Positions 33,774-43,182 of a stretch of 64,000 nucleotides of DNA are shown piece after piece. The translations under genes and the position numbers were made by a program. The stretch is from Chitinophagales bacterium (GTDB lineage: Bacteria > Bacteroidota > Bacteroidia > Chitinophagales > CAIOSU01): positions 124,001 through 188,000 of the forward strand of contig JBBDNB010000039.1 of NCBI GenBank assembly GCA_040877935.1. Reading direction: 5' to 3'. How positions within the stretch are numbered: the stretch's first letter is position 1; the number at the start of each line of letters is the position of its first letter. The notes under the pieces are model-generated. The model saw only the letters and a program-made list of their open reading frames with translations. It did no database searches and was not told the DNA's origin.

Positions 33774-35204
33774 TCAGTTAAAAAGTGTCTTGTTTTCCAA
33801 CAGTGTTTTTGAAAAAGACAACAATTTAGCTTCTTCAAATTTATCACTCATCAGTTGCAATCCAAAAGGGAAGCCATTGGAATGCTCAAACAAAGGAACT
33901 GAAACAGCAGGTAATCCTGCCAGATTGGCCTGGACAGTGAAAATATCGGCAAGGTACATTGCTATGGGGTCATCGGATTTTTCGCCAATCTTGAAAGCTG
34001 TTGTAGGTGTGGTGGGAGTCAGAATAAAATCATAATCCTCGAGCATAGCCCTGCTGCTTTCAACAAGTAGACGTCTTACTTTTTGTGCTTTCCCATAATA
34101 AGCATCGTAATATCCTGCACTTAGCACAAAGGTGCCGAGCATAATTCTGCGTTTTACTTCTGGCCCAAAATTTTCAGAGCGTGTATTGTAATAAACATCG
34201 TCCATGCTTTCGGCATTTTCCGAACGCTTTCCATAGCGTACGCCATCAAAGCGGGCAAGGTTTGAAGATGCTTCGGCAGTTGTCAACACATAATAGGAGG
34301 GTACAAGATAATCGAGGTATGGAAATTCAATTGCTTTTACTTCATGCCCTTCGGCTTTGAGTTTTTCAATTGCAGACAGGATTTTTGATTTAATTTCCGG
34401 ATCAAGTCCTTCGTGTTCAAGTGTAGCGGGCAAATACGCAATTTTATATTTCTTTTGAGCATCAAGCTGATAGCTTTTTACAGCTTCATCCGAGCAAGTA
34501 CTGTCGTATTCGTCAGCACCGCTCATAATTTCGAGAAGCAATGCAGCATCTTCAGCACTTTTGGTAAAAGGGCCAATTTGATCGAATGAAGAAGCATAGG
34601 CAATAAGTCCATAGCGGGACACTCTGCCGTATGTAGGTTTTAATCCGAACACACCTGTGAAGGATGCCGGTTGCCGAATAGAGCCTCCGGTATCTGTACC
34701 GAGAGATGCATGGCAAAGCCCGGCCTGAACTGCTACTGCCGAACCGCCAGAAGATCCACCAGGGACATAATCGGGGTTCAGTGCATTTTTTACATTTCCG
34801 TATGCAGAGTTTTCATTGCTTGAGCCCATAGCGAATTCATCGCAATTTAGACGGCCTATGATTATAGCGTCTTCATCGATGAGTCTTTGAACAGCAGTGG
34901 CAGTATATAAGGAATTGAATCCTTCCAGAATTTTTGAAGAAGCACCAACTTTATGGTCTTTAAGGCATAAGATATCTTTTATGCCAATTACCATGCCTGT
35001 CAGTTTCCCTGCATTGCCGGATTGTAATTTCTGATCAATGACTTTTGCCCTGGTTAAAGCTTCATCAGAATAAACTTCAAGAAAAGCATTTAAATCTTTG
35101 CGGGTTTCAATATTTTTCAGGTATGCTTCTACCAGGCCAACACAAGTTGTGTTGCCGGCATTGAGCTCCTGTTGAATATCAGACAGACGGGTATATTCTT
35201 TCAA
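33774..35204 (-). CDS. gatA: Asp-tRNA(Asn)/Glu-tRNA(Gln) amidotransferase subunit A
   Basis: 476 residues. The amidase core PGGSSGGSAVAVQAG and the second serine block GTDTGGSIRQPASF supply the catalytic Ser-cisSer, with Lys in GIKDILCLKDH. It makes ammonia from Gln to amidate misacylated tRNA, with GatB and GatC. Those partners are not adjacent. It lies 23 bp after tatA on the same strand. Confidence 0.95.
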   Translation of the reverse strand: MKEYTRLSDIQQELNAGNTTCVGLVEAYLKNIETRKDLNAFLEVYSDEALTRAKVIDQKLQSGNAGKLTGMVIGIKDILCLKDHKVGASSKILEGFNSLYTATAVQRLIDEDAIIIGRLNCDEFAMGSSNENSAYGNVKNALNPDYVPGGSSGGSAVAVQAGLCHASLGTDTGGSIRQPASFTGVFGLKPTYGRVSRYGLIAYASSFDQIGPFTKSAEDAALLLEIMSGADEYDSTCSDEAVKSYQLDAQKKYKIAYLPATLEHEGLDPEIKSKILSAIEKLKAEGHEVKAIEFPYLDYLVPSYYVLTTAEASSNLARFDGVRYGKRSENAESMDDVYYNTRSENFGPEVKRRIMLGTFVLSAGYYDAYYGKAQKVRRLLVESSRAMLEDYDFILTPTTPTTAFKIGEKSDDPIAMYLADIFTVQANLAGLPAVSVPLFEHSNGFPFGLQLMSDKFEEAKLLSFSKTLLENKTLFN

Positions 35205-35227
35205 AAGAGCTTGTTTAAATCAGTGGG

Positions 35228-35440
35228 TTAATTGACTTTTTCTTCTTTGGATTGTTTTTCTTTCTTGGAATCCTCTTCTTTTATTCCATCCTCAATCTCA
35301 GTTCTTATATTAGCTTTGGCAGCATTGAATTCGCGTATGCCTTTGCCAATACCTTTCATCAATTCAGGGATTTTTCTACCGCCAAAAAGCAGTAAAATCG
35401 CGAAAATAATAATAATCCATTCCCAACCTCCTGGAAGCAT
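35228..35440 (-). CDS. tatA: Twin-arginine translocase subunit TatA
   Basis: 70 residues. One membrane helix (about 7-20) is followed by FGGRKIPELMKGIGKGIREF, the TatA/E hinge and amphipathic helix, then an acidic-lysine tail. It forms the translocation pore that exports folded proteins. It lies between the EnvC-like gene and gatA, as often seen in Bacteroidota. Confidence 0.92.
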   Translation of the reverse strand: MLPGGWEWIIIIFAILLLFGGRKIPELMKGIGKGIREFNAAKANIRTEIEDGIKEEDSKKEKQSKEEKVN

Positions 35441-35472
35441 AATCTTAAGTTTTAGAATTTACAAAGTTACCA

Positions 35473-36699
35473 TTATTGATTGTATATCCATAAGGCAGGA
35501 TTTAATTTTTTCGTTCCTTTCCATACTTCCAAGTGCACTTCGGTTTTGTTTTCTTCCTCATCGGTGTAAACTGCGCCTATGGTTTGTTTGGCTTTAACAG
35601 CATCGCCTGTTTTCAAGAGCACATCTTTCAGGTTTGAATACACGGTAAAATATTCTCCATGCCTGATTATTATTGCTCTTTGAAATCCGGGATTATAGAC
35701 CACGCTCACAACTTCTCCATCAAATACAGCTCTTACTTCAGCATTTTGGTTTGTTTTGATATCAATGCCATTGTTAAATGTTTCGACTTTCAGAATGGGA
35801 TGTACATGCTTTCCGAAACGACTGGAAATAATGCCTTTTTGAACGGGCCAGGGCAGTTTGCCCATATTAGAAGCGAAATCTGCTGAAAGTTTTGCAGATT
35901 CCGGTGTATCTCTCAATGCATCGCTACCTTCTTTCTTTTCTTTTTTTGCGGCTTCAGCTTTTTGCCGTGCAATTTCTATTTCCCTTTGAATGATTTCTTC
36001 AATTTTTTTATTGAGCTTTTCAGCTGAGCTTTGCTTTTTCTTCAGGTCTTTTTTTAGCTGTCTTTCTTGCGAAAGCAAATCGTTTACGAGTTTGTCCTTT
36101 TCACTTTTTTCATTGTCTAGCTTTTCTTTTTGTCGCTTTTGATCATTAAGCAAACGCTGTTTTTCATTTTTTTTCTTTTCCAGATCTGAGAGTTTCCCTG
36201 AAAGTGTTTTTTTAGTGTTTTCTATAAGCTGTGCCTGGGTTTTTCTGAATTCTCCATAGCGTTGCAGGTATTTCATTCGGTTGAATGCATCATTGAAATT
36301 TTTGGAAGAAAATATAAAAATCAGCTCGTTTATCTCTGAACGGTTTTTGTAGGCGTATATCAGCAGTTGTGCATAGCTTTCCTTGAGTTCTTCCAGGTCT
36401 TGCTCAAGAGAGGTGATAACGGTTTCTGTTTCTTTAATTGTAGCATTGAGCGAAGCCAGCTCTTTAGAGATATTGATGATTATTTCCTGTCGCAGCTCTA
36501 TTTGTTTTTCTAATGTTGTGAGCTGACTGAGGGATTTTTTTTTGCTGACACTTGTTTCCTGTAGCAGTTGTTTGGTAAGGTCGATTTCCTTGAGCAATTG
36601 TTTTCTTTCTTTTTCAAGTGCAGAGCGCTGCTGCCCGTATATTGGCAGGCAAAAAAGCAATATTGCAATAGCTAAAAAGAAAAACTTATTTTTTTTCAT
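35473..36699 (-). CDS. EnvC-like murein hydrolase activator with degenerate M23 domain
   Basis: 408 residues. A signal peptide ends at about 22. A long coiled coil rich in Lys and Glu covers about 25-255, followed by an M23/LytM domain from about 285. The metal ligands are missing: the first His position reads FNNGIDIK, and HL-H becomes EVHLEV, so it should not hydrolyse. This matches EnvC, which activates amidases at division. The gene overlaps the end of DUF4292 by 14 bp. Confidence 0.85.
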   Translation of the reverse strand: MKKNKFFFLAIAILLFCLPIYGQQRSALEKERKQLLKEIDLTKQLLQETSVSKKKSLSQLTTLEKQIELRQEIIINISKELASLNATIKETETVITSLEQDLEELKESYAQLLIYAYKNRSEINELIFIFSSKNFNDAFNRMKYLQRYGEFRKTQAQLIENTKKTLSGKLSDLEKKKNEKQRLLNDQKRQKEKLDNEKSEKDKLVNDLLSQERQLKKDLKKKQSSAEKLNKKIEEIIQREIEIARQKAEAAKKEKKEGSDALRDTPESAKLSADFASNMGKLPWPVQKGIISSRFGKHVHPILKVETFNNGIDIKTNQNAEVRAVFDGEVVSVVYNPGFQRAIIIRHGEYFTVYSNLKDVLLKTGDAVKAKQTIGAVYTDEEENKTEVHLEVWKGTKKLNPALWIYNQ

Positions 36700-37444
36700 A
36701 TTTACTGCCTACAAAGAAAGGGAAATCCACGGGTTCATTCCATTTTATGCGTGAAAATTTTATTTCTGTTTCCAATGGTTTGTCACCGCTGAAAAAAATG
36801 TTTCGCTCCGAAGAAAAGTCTATGGAATCACTGGTTACATAATCATCAAAAATAAATCTTGCATATCTTTTTACGAGATTATCCTCTAAAAAAACTTCGC
36901 TGAGGCGAAAGTGCTTAGGTTCAATTTGAATTTCCACTGAGAAATCATCTTGCTGAAAAATAAGCATGTGCTGTTTGTTGCGGACTTTACTTTTGGCTTT
37001 ATCCTGTATTTCAAAACTGAACTTGCCAAGAAGTATATCCTGAACTTGCTTTAGTGAAAGTCGATATGGCAAGTATTCTTCAATAAATTCATAATCGCGT
37101 TCGTAATAGACTTTGTCCATTCGGTCGAGCAGGAATACGGAATCTTTTCTAATCAATACTCTTCCTACTTCAATGCCCATTAGTGAGGTGAAATTTGCCC
37201 AGATTATACTGTCTTTGATCATGCGCAAATTGGCAGTGAAACTTTGTGATTTTTCTTTGGTTTTGTAGCGGATCTTAAGGCGGGCACTGAAGCTTTGATA
37301 ATCGTAATCATTTTGCTGTAATGCTTCTTGAAGCGCTTTCGGACTTAGCTTTTCAATTTTTATTTCTTTGCTAATATCTTTACTGCTGCGGCAGGAGAAA
37401 ATAAATAGCAGCACTACAACAAGAAAGAATACACCCCTATTCAT
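36686..37444 (-). CDS. DUF4292 family lipoprotein
   Basis: I use the inner ATG (MNRGVFFLVVVLLFIFSC), which puts the lipobox FSC in a normal position and gives 252 residues. The longer start at 37462 only adds six residues. The mature domain has FSARLKIRYKTKEKSQSFTANLRM and IIWANFTSLMGIEVGRVLI. This is the DUF4292 fold, which resembles LolA/LolB lipoprotein carriers. It overlaps the TPR gene by 8 bp and the EnvC-like gene by 14 bp, so this stretch is one envelope operon. Confidence 0.8.
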   Translation of the reverse strand: MNRGVFFLVVVLLFIFSCRSSKDISKEIKIEKLSPKALQEALQQNDYDYQSFSARLKIRYKTKEKSQSFTANLRMIKDSIIWANFTSLMGIEVGRVLIRKDSVFLLDRMDKVYYERDYEFIEEYLPYRLSLKQVQDILLGKFSFEIQDKAKSKVRNKQHMLIFQQDDFSVEIQIEPKHFRLSEVFLEDNLVKRYARFIFDDYVTSDSIDFSSERNIFFSGDKPLETEIKFSRIKWNEPVDFPFFVGSKYEKK

Positions 37445-39185
37445 AAAGCTTTTTGTCGGCAATTTTCTTATTGATCAGGTCTGATTCAGAGCCATTCATT
37501 GCAGCTTTCTTCCAATATTGAAGTGCTTCTTCTTCTTTACCGAGTTTATACAGAATATCTCCATAGTGTTCCAGTATTACAGCATTGTCCTCCCCGCCAT
37601 TATCAAGGGCTTTTTTAATCCATTTTTCTGCTTCATTGAATTCTTTCATTTTGTATAGAATCCAACCGTAAGTATCTTGAAATGAAACAGTATTGGGCTC
37701 CAGTTCATTCGATTTTTTAGACAGCTCTTTTGCGCGCTCCAGATTTTCTCCTCTTAATGAGAGATAATAGCTGTAGTTGTTCATGACATAGGAATTCTCC
37801 GGATCAAGCTCCAGGGCTGCTTCAAAAGCTTCATCAGATTTTGGATATTTCTCAAGGCTATTGTAGGCATCGCCTAAAGTAGCCAGCATTTGTGATTTTA
37901 ATGCCTTGTTGTTGACTACAAGGTCTTTTCCGGCTTCTAAAATATCAACAGCTTCCTGATGTTTTTTTTGCTGATTCAGCGCCATTCCATTGAAGAAATA
38001 TATGATGGCCTGATTGGGAAATAATTCCAGGGCATTATCAGTGCGTTCGAGCAATTCATTATAATCTTGCTGATCTGATAAGATAAAGAATAATTGTTGC
38101 CATACTTCAAATACGCTGTTGTCGTTTTCTAAAGCTCTTGTATATTTTTCACGTGCTTTGTCTAATTTATTATCCTGGTAATAAAAATCACCATAAAGGG
38201 CAAATACTTTGGCGCTTTGAGGGTGTACTTCAGCAGCTATTTCTACAAGCTCCATTGCTTCTTTTCGTTCCAGTGTATCGGTTTCGGGGTTGGTGAGATA
38301 AGGAAATAGCACCCTGATTTTTGTGTCTTCACCAACTTCTTCATTTCGGAAAGCTTTTTTTAGGTATTCCATATAGGCTTCCCGGTCTCCCTCTTTACGT
38401 TTGATTTCTGCAAGATTAAAAAGAGCAAAGGGGTTGTCAGAGTCTAATTCCATGATTTTTTTATAGACCTCTACTTCTTTTTCGGGCATTTTGTTGGTTC
38501 TGTAAAGATCCGCAAGTGCATGATAGTATTCGGGATTTTCAGGATCCATGTCAATTAAGCGATTGATTTCCACAATCGCACTTTCTAAATCATCCATTTT
38601 GATATAAAGCCGCTGTTTTTGTAAGGCAATATTTTCATTAAAACCTATTATATCTTCTAATGCTTCATAGGTTTTTAATGCTGCTTTATAATCTTCTGAT
38701 TTGATTTGTTGAAAAGCCAATTCAAAATAATAGTCTATCTCTTTGGGGTAATGCTCCAGTAGTTTGGAGTAGGTTTCCGCTGCAGCTTTATTATTGCCCA
38801 TTTGGGCATTGATTTCGCCCTGTAATATCAGATACCATTTGTTTTTGCTTTCATCTGTTTTTACAGCTTCATTGATATACTTGAGTGCTTCTTCATACTG
38901 TTTTGATTTGTAAAATAGCAAGGCCAATTCATAGAAAGCTGCTGAATTACCGGGATCCATTCGAACTACTTTCTCGAATTTATTTACAGCTTCTTGGAAA
39001 TCTTCAAGTATTTTGGCTTTAGTAGCATCTAGGTACATACTTTGTACAGCAACCTTATCAGATTTTGACAATTGCTGTTCTTTTTTGTTTTTTTTCTTCT
39101 TTTTATCCTTTCGGCCACCAAATGCAATTAGTGGAATCAGAATAAGAAAGAAAATCCAGATTGTATATTTTGATTGATTTATCAT
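37437..39185 (-). CDS. Tetratricopeptide repeat protein, secreted or membrane-anchored
   Basis: 582 residues. An N-terminal hydrophobic segment (about 8-22) is followed by a lysine-rich patch and then about twelve TPR units, for example AAFYELALLFYKSKQYEEALKYINEAV and DPENPEYYHALADLYRTNKMPEKEVEVYKKIME. The last repeats include NNYSYYLSLRGENLERAKELSKKSNELEP. It is a scaffold-type protein in an envelope operon. It overlaps the sugar nucleotidyltransferase gene by 4 bp. Confidence 0.85.
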   Translation of the reverse strand: MINQSKYTIWIFFLILIPLIAFGGRKDKKKKKNKKEQQLSKSDKVAVQSMYLDATKAKILEDFQEAVNKFEKVVRMDPGNSAAFYELALLFYKSKQYEEALKYINEAVKTDESKNKWYLILQGEINAQMGNNKAAAETYSKLLEHYPKEIDYYFELAFQQIKSEDYKAALKTYEALEDIIGFNENIALQKQRLYIKMDDLESAIVEINRLIDMDPENPEYYHALADLYRTNKMPEKEVEVYKKIMELDSDNPFALFNLAEIKRKEGDREAYMEYLKKAFRNEEVGEDTKIRVLFPYLTNPETDTLERKEAMELVEIAAEVHPQSAKVFALYGDFYYQDNKLDKAREKYTRALENDNSVFEVWQQLFFILSDQQDYNELLERTDNALELFPNQAIIYFFNGMALNQQKKHQEAVDILEAGKDLVVNNKALKSQMLATLGDAYNSLEKYPKSDEAFEAALELDPENSYVMNNYSYYLSLRGENLERAKELSKKSNELEPNTVSFQDTYGWILYKMKEFNEAEKWIKKALDNGGEDNAVILEHYGDILYKLGKEEEALQYWKKAAMNGSESDLINKKIADKKLYE

Positions 39186-40180
39186 TTGCTTTGGCTGAAG
39201 TCTCCAAGACTCAGATCGTCATATGTGCCTTCAATTTTGGCATTGTTTCCAATCATTGAGTCTTTAAAGATTTTTTTTTCAATTATTGAGTGCTTTTGAA
39301 TAATGCTGTTTTTTACAATGCTGTTTTTCACAATACTATAGGCACCTATGGAAACATGCGGACCTACAACGGAATTTTTAAGTTGCACATTTTCTCCTAT
39401 AAAACATGGTGGTATAATCACGGAGTTTTCACTTTTAACACTTGAAGCTACCAAATCGTTTTTGTCGAGTTCTAAAATCCGTTGATTGGTGTGTACCGTT
39501 GCATCTTTATTTCCACAGTCAAGCCATTCATTGACTTTTCCGGGCACAAATGCAGCTCCTTTTTCCTTCATATTCTCCAAAGCATTGGTCAGTTGAAACT
39601 CACCTTTGTCCTTGATATTGTTATCTATAAGATATTTTAACTCTTCTTTAAGCCAATTTCCATCTTTAAAATAGTAGATACCAATAATGGCCAGGTCTGT
39701 TATAAAAGTTTCCGGTTTTTCTACAAAATCGGTGATGTGGTTGTTTTCATCAAGTTTTACGATACCAAAAGCAGAAGGATCATCAATTTGCTTGACATAA
39801 ATAACCCCATCTTTTTCTTTGTCTAATTTGAAATCTGCACGAAAGAGTGTGTCGGCAAAAGCTACAATAATATTGCCTTCCAGCGATTTATCAGCGCAAA
39901 GAATAGCATGGGCTGTACCCAATGCTTCTTCCTGGTAATAAACCTTTCCTTCTGCACCGAGATTTGCAGCTATTTCTTTTAAGTCTCTTTTCACCTGTTC
40001 GCCAAAATCACCAATGATGAATGCAATTTCATCAATGGGTTCTTCGCTCATTTCAGCAATATCTTCAACCAATCTTTGAACAATGGGTTTTCCACCAACA
40101 GGAACAAGTGGTTTGGGGATAGTTAATGTATGTGGTCTCAATCTACTGCCGATTCCGGCCATGGGCACGATTATCTTCAT
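39182..40180 (-). CDS. Sugar-1-phosphate nucleotidyltransferase (RmlA/GlmU-like)
   Basis: 332 residues. The nucleotide-binding start AGIGSRLRPHTLTIPKPLVPVGGKP is complete. The second half has a left-handed beta-helix with hexapeptide repeats, VSIGAYSIVKNSIVKNSIIQKHSIIE. It makes a nucleotide-activated sugar for cell-surface glycans. The sugar (glucose, GlcNAc or mannose) is not clear. It lies just before dut and the flippase gene, a common Bacteroidota cluster. Confidence 0.85.
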   Translation of the reverse strand: MKIIVPMAGIGSRLRPHTLTIPKPLVPVGGKPIVQRLVEDIAEMSEEPIDEIAFIIGDFGEQVKRDLKEIAANLGAEGKVYYQEEALGTAHAILCADKSLEGNIIVAFADTLFRADFKLDKEKDGVIYVKQIDDPSAFGIVKLDENNHITDFVEKPETFITDLAIIGIYYFKDGNWLKEELKYLIDNNIKDKGEFQLTNALENMKEKGAAFVPGKVNEWLDCGNKDATVHTNQRILELDKNDLVASSVKSENSVIIPPCFIGENVQLKNSVVGPHVSIGAYSIVKNSIVKNSIIQKHSIIEKKIFKDSMIGNNAKIEGTYDDLSLGDFSQSK

Positions 40181-40204
40181 TTGCTTATTTTTTATTTGCT
40201 TATT

Positions 40205-40639
40205 TTATTTATTACCTGTGGAGCCAAAACCTCCGGCACCTCTTTCAGAGGTTTCTAATACCTCTACTGCTTCCCATTTGTACTGGTTCACGGGTTTTAT
40301 CACCATTTGAGCAATACGTTCTCCATCATTGATTGTGAAGCTTTCATTGGATAAATTGACCAGAATAATCCCCACTTCACCACGATAATCAGCATCAATG
40401 GTACCTGGACTGTTCAATACAGTGATGCCCTTTTTAAAAGCCAGCCCACTTCTGGGGCGAATTTGTGCTTCATGGTTCTCAGGCAATTCTAAAAAAAGCC
40501 CGGTTTTGATCAGCTTTCTTTCTAATGGGGCCAGTTCAACAGGGGCATCTAAAAAAGCGCGAATATCCATTCCTGCCGAGCCCGAGGTTTTGTATTCAGG
40601 CAGTGCGTGATGTGATTGATTTACTATTTTTATTTTCAT
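40205..40639 (-). CDS. dut: dUTP diphosphatase
   Basis: 144 residues from [11 protein letters not shown], the normal size; the open frame continues upstream to 40750 but that part is GC-rich repeat DNA. All five motifs are visible: [45 protein letters not shown] and [10 protein letters not shown]. It hydrolyses dUTP to dUMP and keeps uracil out of DNA. Confidence 0.96.
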   Translation of the reverse strand: MKIKIVNQSHHALPEYKTSGSAGMDIRAFLDAPVELAPLERKLIKTGLFLELPENHEAQIRPRSGLAFKKGITVLNSPGTIDADYRGEVGIILVNLSNESFTINDGERIAQMVIKPVNQYKWEAVEVLETSERGAGGFGSTGNK

Positions 40640-40671
40640 CTGTTTAAAATTTTTCTTCAAGCTCCAAAAAT

Positions 40672-40812
40672 GCAGAAAAATTTCTGCACAAATGCCTGCC
40701 CGACTAAAGTCATGCAGGCGGGGAACCGCTTCGCTCCTGCCTACCGGCAAGGCAGGCTCACATGATTTTTTTAATCATACTCATGTGTAAGTTTTTGATT
40801 AAAAAAATTCAT
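40672..40812. repeat. Intergenic cluster of inverted repeats (REP-like)
   Basis: Several hairpins lie in the 223 bp between dut and the flippase gene. TGCAGAAA/TTTCTGCA (from about 40672) is 8 bp per arm. GCCTGC...GCAGGC (40694-40719) encloses the small palindrome GACTAAAGTC. CCTGCC...GGCAGG is at 40736-40756. A long A/T-rich arm pair, 40762-40777 and 40796-40812, pairs with one bulge. The CCTGCC and GACTAAAGTC phrases occur widely in Bacteroidota spacers. Some could be the terminator of the flippase gene. Confidence 0.6.
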
Positions 40813-40862
40813 GTTCGTTTCATGCGCTCAAAGTTATAATTTTTAGTCGAGTAGATTTATTG

Positions 40863-42338
40863 CTAACCTTTTATCTTTCTTTCCAATATCCAAATCAGCA
40901 ATATAAAAGGCAGCAACAAAATGGTATTGATCAGTAATCTGGTAGTGGTCTCCATTTGAAATAGCAAATCCAGGTTGGCACTGAGCAAATACAATGCAAG
41001 CGCTGTAAGAATGTATAAAGTGATCTTCTCCCAATTGTATTTTACCGGGTAATATTTATGACCGGCAAGGGCTGTCATAATCACCATTGATACATATGCT
41101 ATTAGTGTAGCCCAGGCTGATCCCATATAATAGAATTCAGGAATCAACAGAAAGTTAAACAGTACAGTGATGAAAGCAGTTGCCAGCGCAATTAGTGCCC
41201 CGGTTTTGGTTTGGCCGGTGAGCTTGTACCAAATAGAAATATTGATTTGAATTCCGAGGAACAAATTGGCCATTAACAACACGGGCACTGCTTTGAGCCC
41301 GGAACGATAAGCTTCGCCAATAAAATACTGGACTATATCTATATAGAAAAGCACCCCAAGAAAAACCAGGCACCCAAACAGTACAAAGAAATCCAGTACT
41401 TTGACATACAGTTTTTTTGCATCTTTGGAACTGGCCTGATTGAAGAAAAATGGTTCGGCAGCATAGCGAAATGCCTGGATAAAAAGAGTCATTAAAATGG
41501 CAATTTTATAATTGGCTCCATAGATACCAATCATTGCCATTCTTTCCTTTAGCTCAAAAGGCAATAGCTGTTTGAGCATTATCCGGTCGGCCATTTCGTT
41601 AACAATACCTGCAAATCCTACTACCATAAGTGGTAGTGCATATTTTACCATGGGTTTCCACTGCCTTGGGCTCCAGCCAATTTTTAGCCCTTTGAAAAGC
41701 GGAAGCAGGAAAATCAGCGTAACAATACTTGCGAGCAAATTAGAAATGAAAATATAGGCCACACCAATTTCAGGATTGTAGAGAAAGTGCAAAGACTCCA
41801 ATATTTCATTTTTAATAAGCCAGGGCAGCAACACCAGGAAAAAGAGATTGGCACCAATATTAATGCTGATGTTTAAAATCTTGATGCCTGCAAAGCGGGC
41901 AGCTTTATTTTCTAAGCGTAAGCGTGCAAAAGGTAGTGCTGACAGTGCATCTAATGTAAGTATCCATGCAAAATACTGAATGTACTCCGGGTTATTGGGA
42001 TATTCCAGAAAAGTGGCTATTTGGGGAGAAAATACAAGTGCTAAAAACAAAAAAACAGATGTAGTACCAAGCAGCGACCACAGTCCTGTAGCATAATAGC
42101 TTTCTTTTTCATCTCCTTTTTTCCCTGAGGCAAAATTGAAATAAGCCGTCTCCATGCCATAGGTCAGTAATACAACAAAAAAACCTACATAGGCGTAGAA
42201 TTCTGTTACAACACCGTATGCCTCGGGTAGGAATATATTGGTATATAGCGGGACAAGTAGGTAATTCAGAAAACGACCTATTACACTACTCAGTCCATAC
42301 AGTACTGTTTGTCCGGCTAGCTTTTTCAGGGGATTCAA
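40863..42338 (-). CDS. Polysaccharide flippase (Wzx/MATE-type)
   Basis: 491 residues with about 12-14 hydrophobic segments and the N-terminal pattern LAGQTVLYGLSSVIGRFLNYLLVPLYTNIF of the polysaccharide flippase family. It moves lipid-linked sugars across the inner membrane. In this setting it fits the nucleotidyltransferase and cell-surface glycan genes next to it. Substrate unknown. Confidence 0.85.
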   Translation of the reverse strand: MNPLKKLAGQTVLYGLSSVIGRFLNYLLVPLYTNIFLPEAYGVVTEFYAYVGFFVVLLTYGMETAYFNFASGKKGDEKESYYATGLWSLLGTTSVFLFLALVFSPQIATFLEYPNNPEYIQYFAWILTLDALSALPFARLRLENKAARFAGIKILNISINIGANLFFLVLLPWLIKNEILESLHFLYNPEIGVAYIFISNLLASIVTLIFLLPLFKGLKIGWSPRQWKPMVKYALPLMVVGFAGIVNEMADRIMLKQLLPFELKERMAMIGIYGANYKIAILMTLFIQAFRYAAEPFFFNQASSKDAKKLYVKVLDFFVLFGCLVFLGVLFYIDIVQYFIGEAYRSGLKAVPVLLMANLFLGIQINISIWYKLTGQTKTGALIALATAFITVLFNFLLIPEFYYMGSAWATLIAYVSMVIMTALAGHKYYPVKYNWEKITLYILTALALYLLSANLDLLFQMETTTRLLINTILLLPFILLIWILERKIKG

Positions 42339-42433
42339 AAAGCAATAGTTTGCAGCGAATTTAGTTAAATAATCTCAAGGCAGTGATGCCGGACAGTTTA
42401 CATTTCCTATTTTTGAACAAAATACAAGTAGTA

Positions 42434-42634
42434 ATGCGCAAAATTACTGTGCTTCTATTTTTATTGATGGGTTTTTCAAGGTTCCTAATACTCAGTCATA
42501 TTTCTATTTTGGAGCCGAAAAAAAATGCCCCTATTGGAATAAGTGTCGGCTCATATTTATCACATTGGTTTTTGAAAATAGATCATTCCAAACTGTATGC
42601 TGCAATCAATGAGGTCAATAATACCGGTACTTAA
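42434..42634 (+). CDS. Possible small secreted or membrane protein, 66 residues
   Basis: The frame MRKITVLLFLLMGFSRFLIL begins like a signal or membrane segment. The rest, through SILEPKKNAPIGISVGSYLS, has no recognisable motif. There is no clear ribosome binding site. It lies in the 367-bp gap between the flippase and the lipocalin-like gene. It may be only a chance frame. Confidence 0.25.
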   Translation: MRKITVLLFLLMGFSRFLILSHISILEPKKNAPIGISVGSYLSHWFLKIDHSKLYAAINEVNNTGT

Positions 42635-42705
42635 TAATATAAAAAAATAATAACTATTTTGGCATTCACCTTTCACTCATATTTAAAAATAAAGATTAAC
42701 AAATC

Positions 42706-43182
42706 ATGAAAAATTACAAGCTATTATTTCTCATTTTTACAATTCCTTTTTTTGCATGCAATACCGATTCCAGGACCGAAACAGAAAAAAAACTGATTGG
42801 CGACTGGGAGAGCTTGAGTATAAAAGTAGAGATCAATTCGGAAGGAGGAGAATCAAGAGTACTGGAAGTTCCCCGTTCTCAATGGGAAGAAAAGCTAAAA
42901 ATCCAACCCATACAAACCACTTACAATGCAGACAGCACCTATAGTTCTGTATATAAAAGCCTGGAGGGCAAAGTGATCACTACTAATAAAGGCACCTGGC
43001 TAATTAAAAATGATGCATTGATAATGCGTGAAACAGAACCCCGCAAAGAAAATTTTAGATACAGTGTCGAGTTTTCAGGCGACAGCGCATTGTTCAAAGG
43101 CGAAATTGACTGGGATTTGGATGGCAAAAAAGACGACTTTTACGAAGGCTGGCAGATCAAAGTTGAGTCAGAAAGTAAATAA
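42706..43182 (+). CDS. Lipocalin-like lipoprotein
   Basis: 158 residues. Lipoprotein signal with FFAC lipobox. The mature part opens with LIGDWESLSIKVE and has TYNADSTYSSVYKS, GTWLIKNDALIM and DDFYEGWQIKVE, the alternating strand pattern of Bacteroidota lipocalin-like proteins. Ligand and role unknown. Its 3' end overlaps the converging LysE-type gene by 26 bp. Confidence 0.65.
   Translation: MKNYKLLFLIFTIPFFACNTDSRTETEKKLIGDWESLSIKVEINSEGGESRVLEVPRSQWEEKLKIQPIQTTYNADSTYSSVYKSLEGKVITTNKGTWLIKNDALIMRETEPRKENFRYSVEFSGDSALFKGEIDWDLDGKKDDFYEGWQIKVESESK

Noticed and set aside
40640-40750. N-terminal extension of dut
   Set aside because: The extension is repeat DNA (hairpins), and dUTPases start at MKIKIVNQ; the normal 144-residue length fits.
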